The notes under the pieces are model-generated. The model searched no databases. It saw only the letters and a list, made by a program, of their open reading frames with translations, and had not been told where the DNA came from. Positions 6,783 through 8,181 of a stretch of 8,181 nt of DNA are shown one piece after another. Position 1 is the first letter of the stretch, and each line of letters starts with the position of its first letter. The position numbers and the translations under genes were made by a program. The stretch comes from Verrucomicrobiia bacterium (GTDB lineage: Bacteria; Verrucomicrobiota; Verrucomicrobiia; Verrucomicrobiales; Akkermansiaceae): positions 1-8,181 of the forward strand of contig CANHKJ010000125.1 in assembly GCA_947460915.1 (NCBI GenBank), in the 5' to 3' direction.

Positions 6783-6870
6783 ATCAATCGAAGGCGTCCT
6801 CAAAAAAATACTACCCTTACACTAGCGCCTTACCCTTTGCTCAATTGTATTCCGATTTAGAAAATAGTTG

Positions 6871-6884
6871 ACTAGTCGTCTAGT
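6871..6884. promoter_or_regulatory. Putative TetR operator 1 (dyad ACTAG-TCGT-CTAGT)
   Basis: A perfect inverted repeat of five bases per arm with a four-base centre sits 17 bp before the tetR start, directly after TTG of the presumed -35. Size and location are typical of an autoregulatory TetR-family operator. Together with its flank it forms the element ATAGTTGACTAGT (6864-6876), which recurs inverted at 7536-7548. Confidence 0.6.
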
Positions 6885-6901
6885 AATACTAATTTTCGTG
6901 C

Positions 6902-7513
6902 ATGGGCAGAACGAGCGATGCACGTGAACGACTGATTGGAGCCATGAACGAGTTAATTTGGCTCGGCTCGTATGGCAGCACCAGCGTGGATCACATTTGC
7001 GAACGTGCCGAAGTGAGAAAAGGCAGCTTCTACCATTACTTCCCTGGGAAAGCCGATCTCGCCCTTGCCGCGATTGATGAAGCTGCGATTGAGATTTTTG
7101 CAACACTTGATCACATTTATTCACCTACGGTTCCTCCCCTCGAGCGCATACGCAACGAAGCTCGCTGGGGCTACGAGCACCAAGCCAAAATCACCAAGCG
7201 TTTTGGGCGTGTTTTGGGTTGCCCGTTGTTTTCCTTGGGAGCCGAAATCGGCACACTGGATGAAACGCTGTGCCTGAAGGTGAAGGAGATTCTCGACAAG
7301 CATCTGCATTACTACGAATCAGCACTGCGCGATGCTCAGAGAGAAAAACTCATCGCTCCCGGCCCCGTGGCCCCTGTGGCTCGCCGTCTGCTCGCTTATG
7401 CGGAGGGCATGCTCACTCAGGCCCGCATTAACAATGATTTGAGCTATGTCAAAGAAATCGAACAAGGTTTCAGCGCCATGCTCGACATCCTCGCCCTTCG
7501 TAAAAAAGCCTAA
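6902..7513 (+). CDS. TetR/AcrR-family repressor of efflux operon (NemR-like)
   Basis: The 203-residue protein has a TetR N-terminal DNA-binding domain at about 6-55. Its helix-turn-helix is in STSVDHICERAEVRKGSFYH (26-45), followed by YFPGKADL, the conserved end of the domain. The ligand-binding half (about 75-200) contains GCPLFSLGAEI (106-116), resembling the corresponding part of NemR, where a cysteine at this place senses electrophiles. The expected role is to repress its own gene and the efflux genes downstream until an inducer binds. The ATG at 6902 is chosen because the domain begins directly after it; no SD is visible. The gene is followed 33 bp later by the RND adaptor on the same strand, and the same 13-bp element brackets it, supporting local control. 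The family is secure; inducer and exact regulon are unknown. Confidence 0.9.
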   Translation: MGRTSDARERLIGAMNELIWLGSYGSTSVDHICERAEVRKGSFYHYFPGKADLALAAIDEAAIEIFATLDHIYSPTVPPLERIRNEARWGYEHQAKITKRFGRVLGCPLFSLGAEIGTLDETLCLKVKEILDKHLHYYESALRDAQREKLIAPGPVAPVARRLLAYAEGMLTQARINNDLSYVKEIEQGFSAMLDILALRKKA

Positions 7514-7535
7514 TTTTTTCGTCATTACTTTACCA

Positions 7536-7548
7536 ACTAGTCAACTAT
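7536..7548 (-). promoter_or_regulatory. Putative TetR operator 2, overlapping the adaptor start codon
   Basis: On the minus strand this reads ATAGTTGACTAGT, identical over 13 bases to 6864-6876 but inverted relative to it. It includes the first two bases of the adaptor ATG (7547-7549). Only the half-element is conserved; the second arm of operator 1 (CTAGT) is not intact here, so binding may be weaker. It could act as a second site for the repressor. Confidence 0.45.
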
Positions 7549-8181
7549 GAAATCACCACTCATTTTCGCGCTGCCCTTGCTGTTGTTTTCCTGCAAGAAG
7601 CCACCAGCCGCAGCACCGATGCAAATGCCGCCCTCCGCTGTTGGCGTTGTCACAATCAAGCCCGAACCATTTGTCGAATGGGAAGAATTTTCTGCCCGCG
7701 TCGAAGCCATGGAATCGGTGCAACTCAGCCCTCGCGTCTCGGGTTACCTCGATGAGGTGCTCTTTCAATCGGGACAAGTCGTTAAAAAAGACGCCGTGCT
7801 GTTCCAAATCGATCCCCTGCCCTATCAAGCACGCCAGGCACAAACCAAAGCTCTTGTGACGCAAGCGGAAGCCGTATTGAGCAGCGCGAAGACCGAATGG
7901 GAACGCGTGCCGCAATTGTTAGTCGCTCGTGCCATGACCGCCGAGGAGGCCGACGCCCGCCAATCCGCATTTCTTCAGGCCGAAGCAGCGCATGCTGCCG
8001 CACTTGCGCAAGATCAAGCCGCCCAACTGGACCTGGATCGCACCAAAGTCCGCGCGCCGATTGCCGGGAAAATTTCCCGCGCGCTGATCACTGCGGGCAA
8101 TCAAGTGACACCCGCCACCACCTTGACGAGCATCGTCAGCATGGATCCGATGTTTGCCTATGCCGACATTGATGAAAACAC
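7547..8181 (+). CDS. RND efflux periplasmic adaptor lipoprotein, MexE/AcrA type (cut by right window edge)
   Basis: The first 211 residues are present. Residues 1-15 form a lipoprotein signal (MKSPLIFALPLLLFS) ending at C16-K-K, so the mature protein should be lipid-anchored in the envelope; F at -2 of the lipobox is slightly unusual. The adaptor order is clear: a beta strand with EFSARVEAMESVQLSPRVSG, the first lipoyl half-motif at about 65-90 (GYLDEVLFQSGQVVKKDAVL), an alpha-hairpin coiled coil at about 92-165, rich in Ala and Gln, then the second lipoyl half at 168-198 (VRAPIAGKISRALITAGNQV), and the start of the beta-barrel domain (SIVSMDPMFAYADIDEN). SMDP-x-x-AY-x-DIDE is typical of the MexE-like branch. 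It should connect an inner-membrane RND pump with an outer-membrane channel, both expected to the right. There is no SD; the start codon overlaps an operator-like element. Substrates are unknown. Confidence 0.93.
   Translation, partial: MKSPLIFALPLLLFSCKKPPAAAPMQMPPSAVGVVTIKPEPFVEWEEFSARVEAMESVQLSPRVSGYLDEVLFQSGQVVKKDAVLFQIDPLPYQARQAQTKALVTQAEAVLSSAKTEWERVPQLLVARAMTAEEADARQSAFLQAEAAHAAALAQDQAAQLDLDRTKVRAPIAGKISRALITAGNQVTPATTLTSIVSMDPMFAYADIDEN

Larger units (their letters stand above)
6742..6901 (+). promoter_or_regulatory. Upstream region and putative promoter of the tetR-efflux operon
   Basis: The gap between protease and tetR holds, after the hairpin unit, two direct copies of TACCCTT (6812-6818 and 6831-6837), 19 bp apart. 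Further on, TTGACT (6868-6873) is a good -35. The best -10 at normal spacing is the poor TAATTT (6890-6895, 16-base spacer), which would place the transcript start almost at the tetR ATG (6902). The operator dyad lies between the two boxes, so a bound repressor would block RNA polymerase. The promoter is inferred and weak; the dyad is direct. Confidence 0.4.

Noticed and set aside
6791..6831. Inverted repeat AAGGCG / CGCCTT in the protease-tetR gap
   Set aside because: Six bases with a 29-base loop and no T-run; easily due to chance.
7502..7519. A6...T6 inverted repeat around the tetR stop as a terminator
   Set aside because: The stem is A/T only with no GC pairs, and the adaptor gene follows 33 bp later on the same strand, so cotranscription is more likely.
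1..8181. CRISPR array, phage, transposon or toxin-antitoxin system
   Set aside because: No regularly spaced repeats, no transposase or phage proteins, and no toxin-antitoxin pair seen on either strand.

Overview
The window looks like an ordinary chromosomal segment of a Gram-negative bacterium. The best guess is the Verrucomicrobiota, although no 16S or other decisive marker is present. Four things point that way: an IF-3 with a long acidic tail, a secreted rhamnosidase-like enzyme, a lipoprotein-type RND adaptor (which implies an outer membrane), and start sites that mostly lack Shine-Dalgarno (SD) sequences. I recognise no phage, transposon, CRISPR, tRNA or rRNA.

Layout: (1) 1-551, minus strand, cut by the left edge: N-terminal part of an exported protein resembling alpha-L-rhamnosidase-type glycosidases. 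(2) 655-1953, plus: type II NADH dehydrogenase. It is divergent from the first gene and ends one base from the stop of the next gene. (3) 2657-3373 then 1955-2647, minus: translation initiation factor IF-3 followed 9 bp later by a HAD phosphatase, probably one operon. IF-3 appears to start at a non-standard AUA codon placed 9 nt after a GGAGG. (4) 3374-3712: AT-rich infC leader. (5) 3713-4162, minus: small membrane-anchored protein of unknown function. It is divergent from (6) 4213-6741, plus: single-chain M16 zinc protease of 842 residues. (7) 6742-6901: intergenic region with a degenerate hairpin repeat and a TetR-type operator. (8) 6902-7513, plus: TetR/NemR-like repressor. (9) 7547-8181, plus, cut by the right edge: RND efflux periplasmic adaptor lipoprotein.

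Functionally there are three clear units. NDH-2 feeds electrons from NADH to quinone without pumping protons. The infC-HAD pair joins translation initiation to a phosphatase whose substrate is unknown. The tetR-adaptor pair is the start of a drug or solvent efflux operon (pump and outer-membrane channel expected to the right), with the same 13-bp element in inverted orientation before tetR and at the adaptor start. I found no clearly new multi-gene system. The most interesting points are the AUA start of infC, the paired operator elements, and the uncharacterised protein at 3713-4162.
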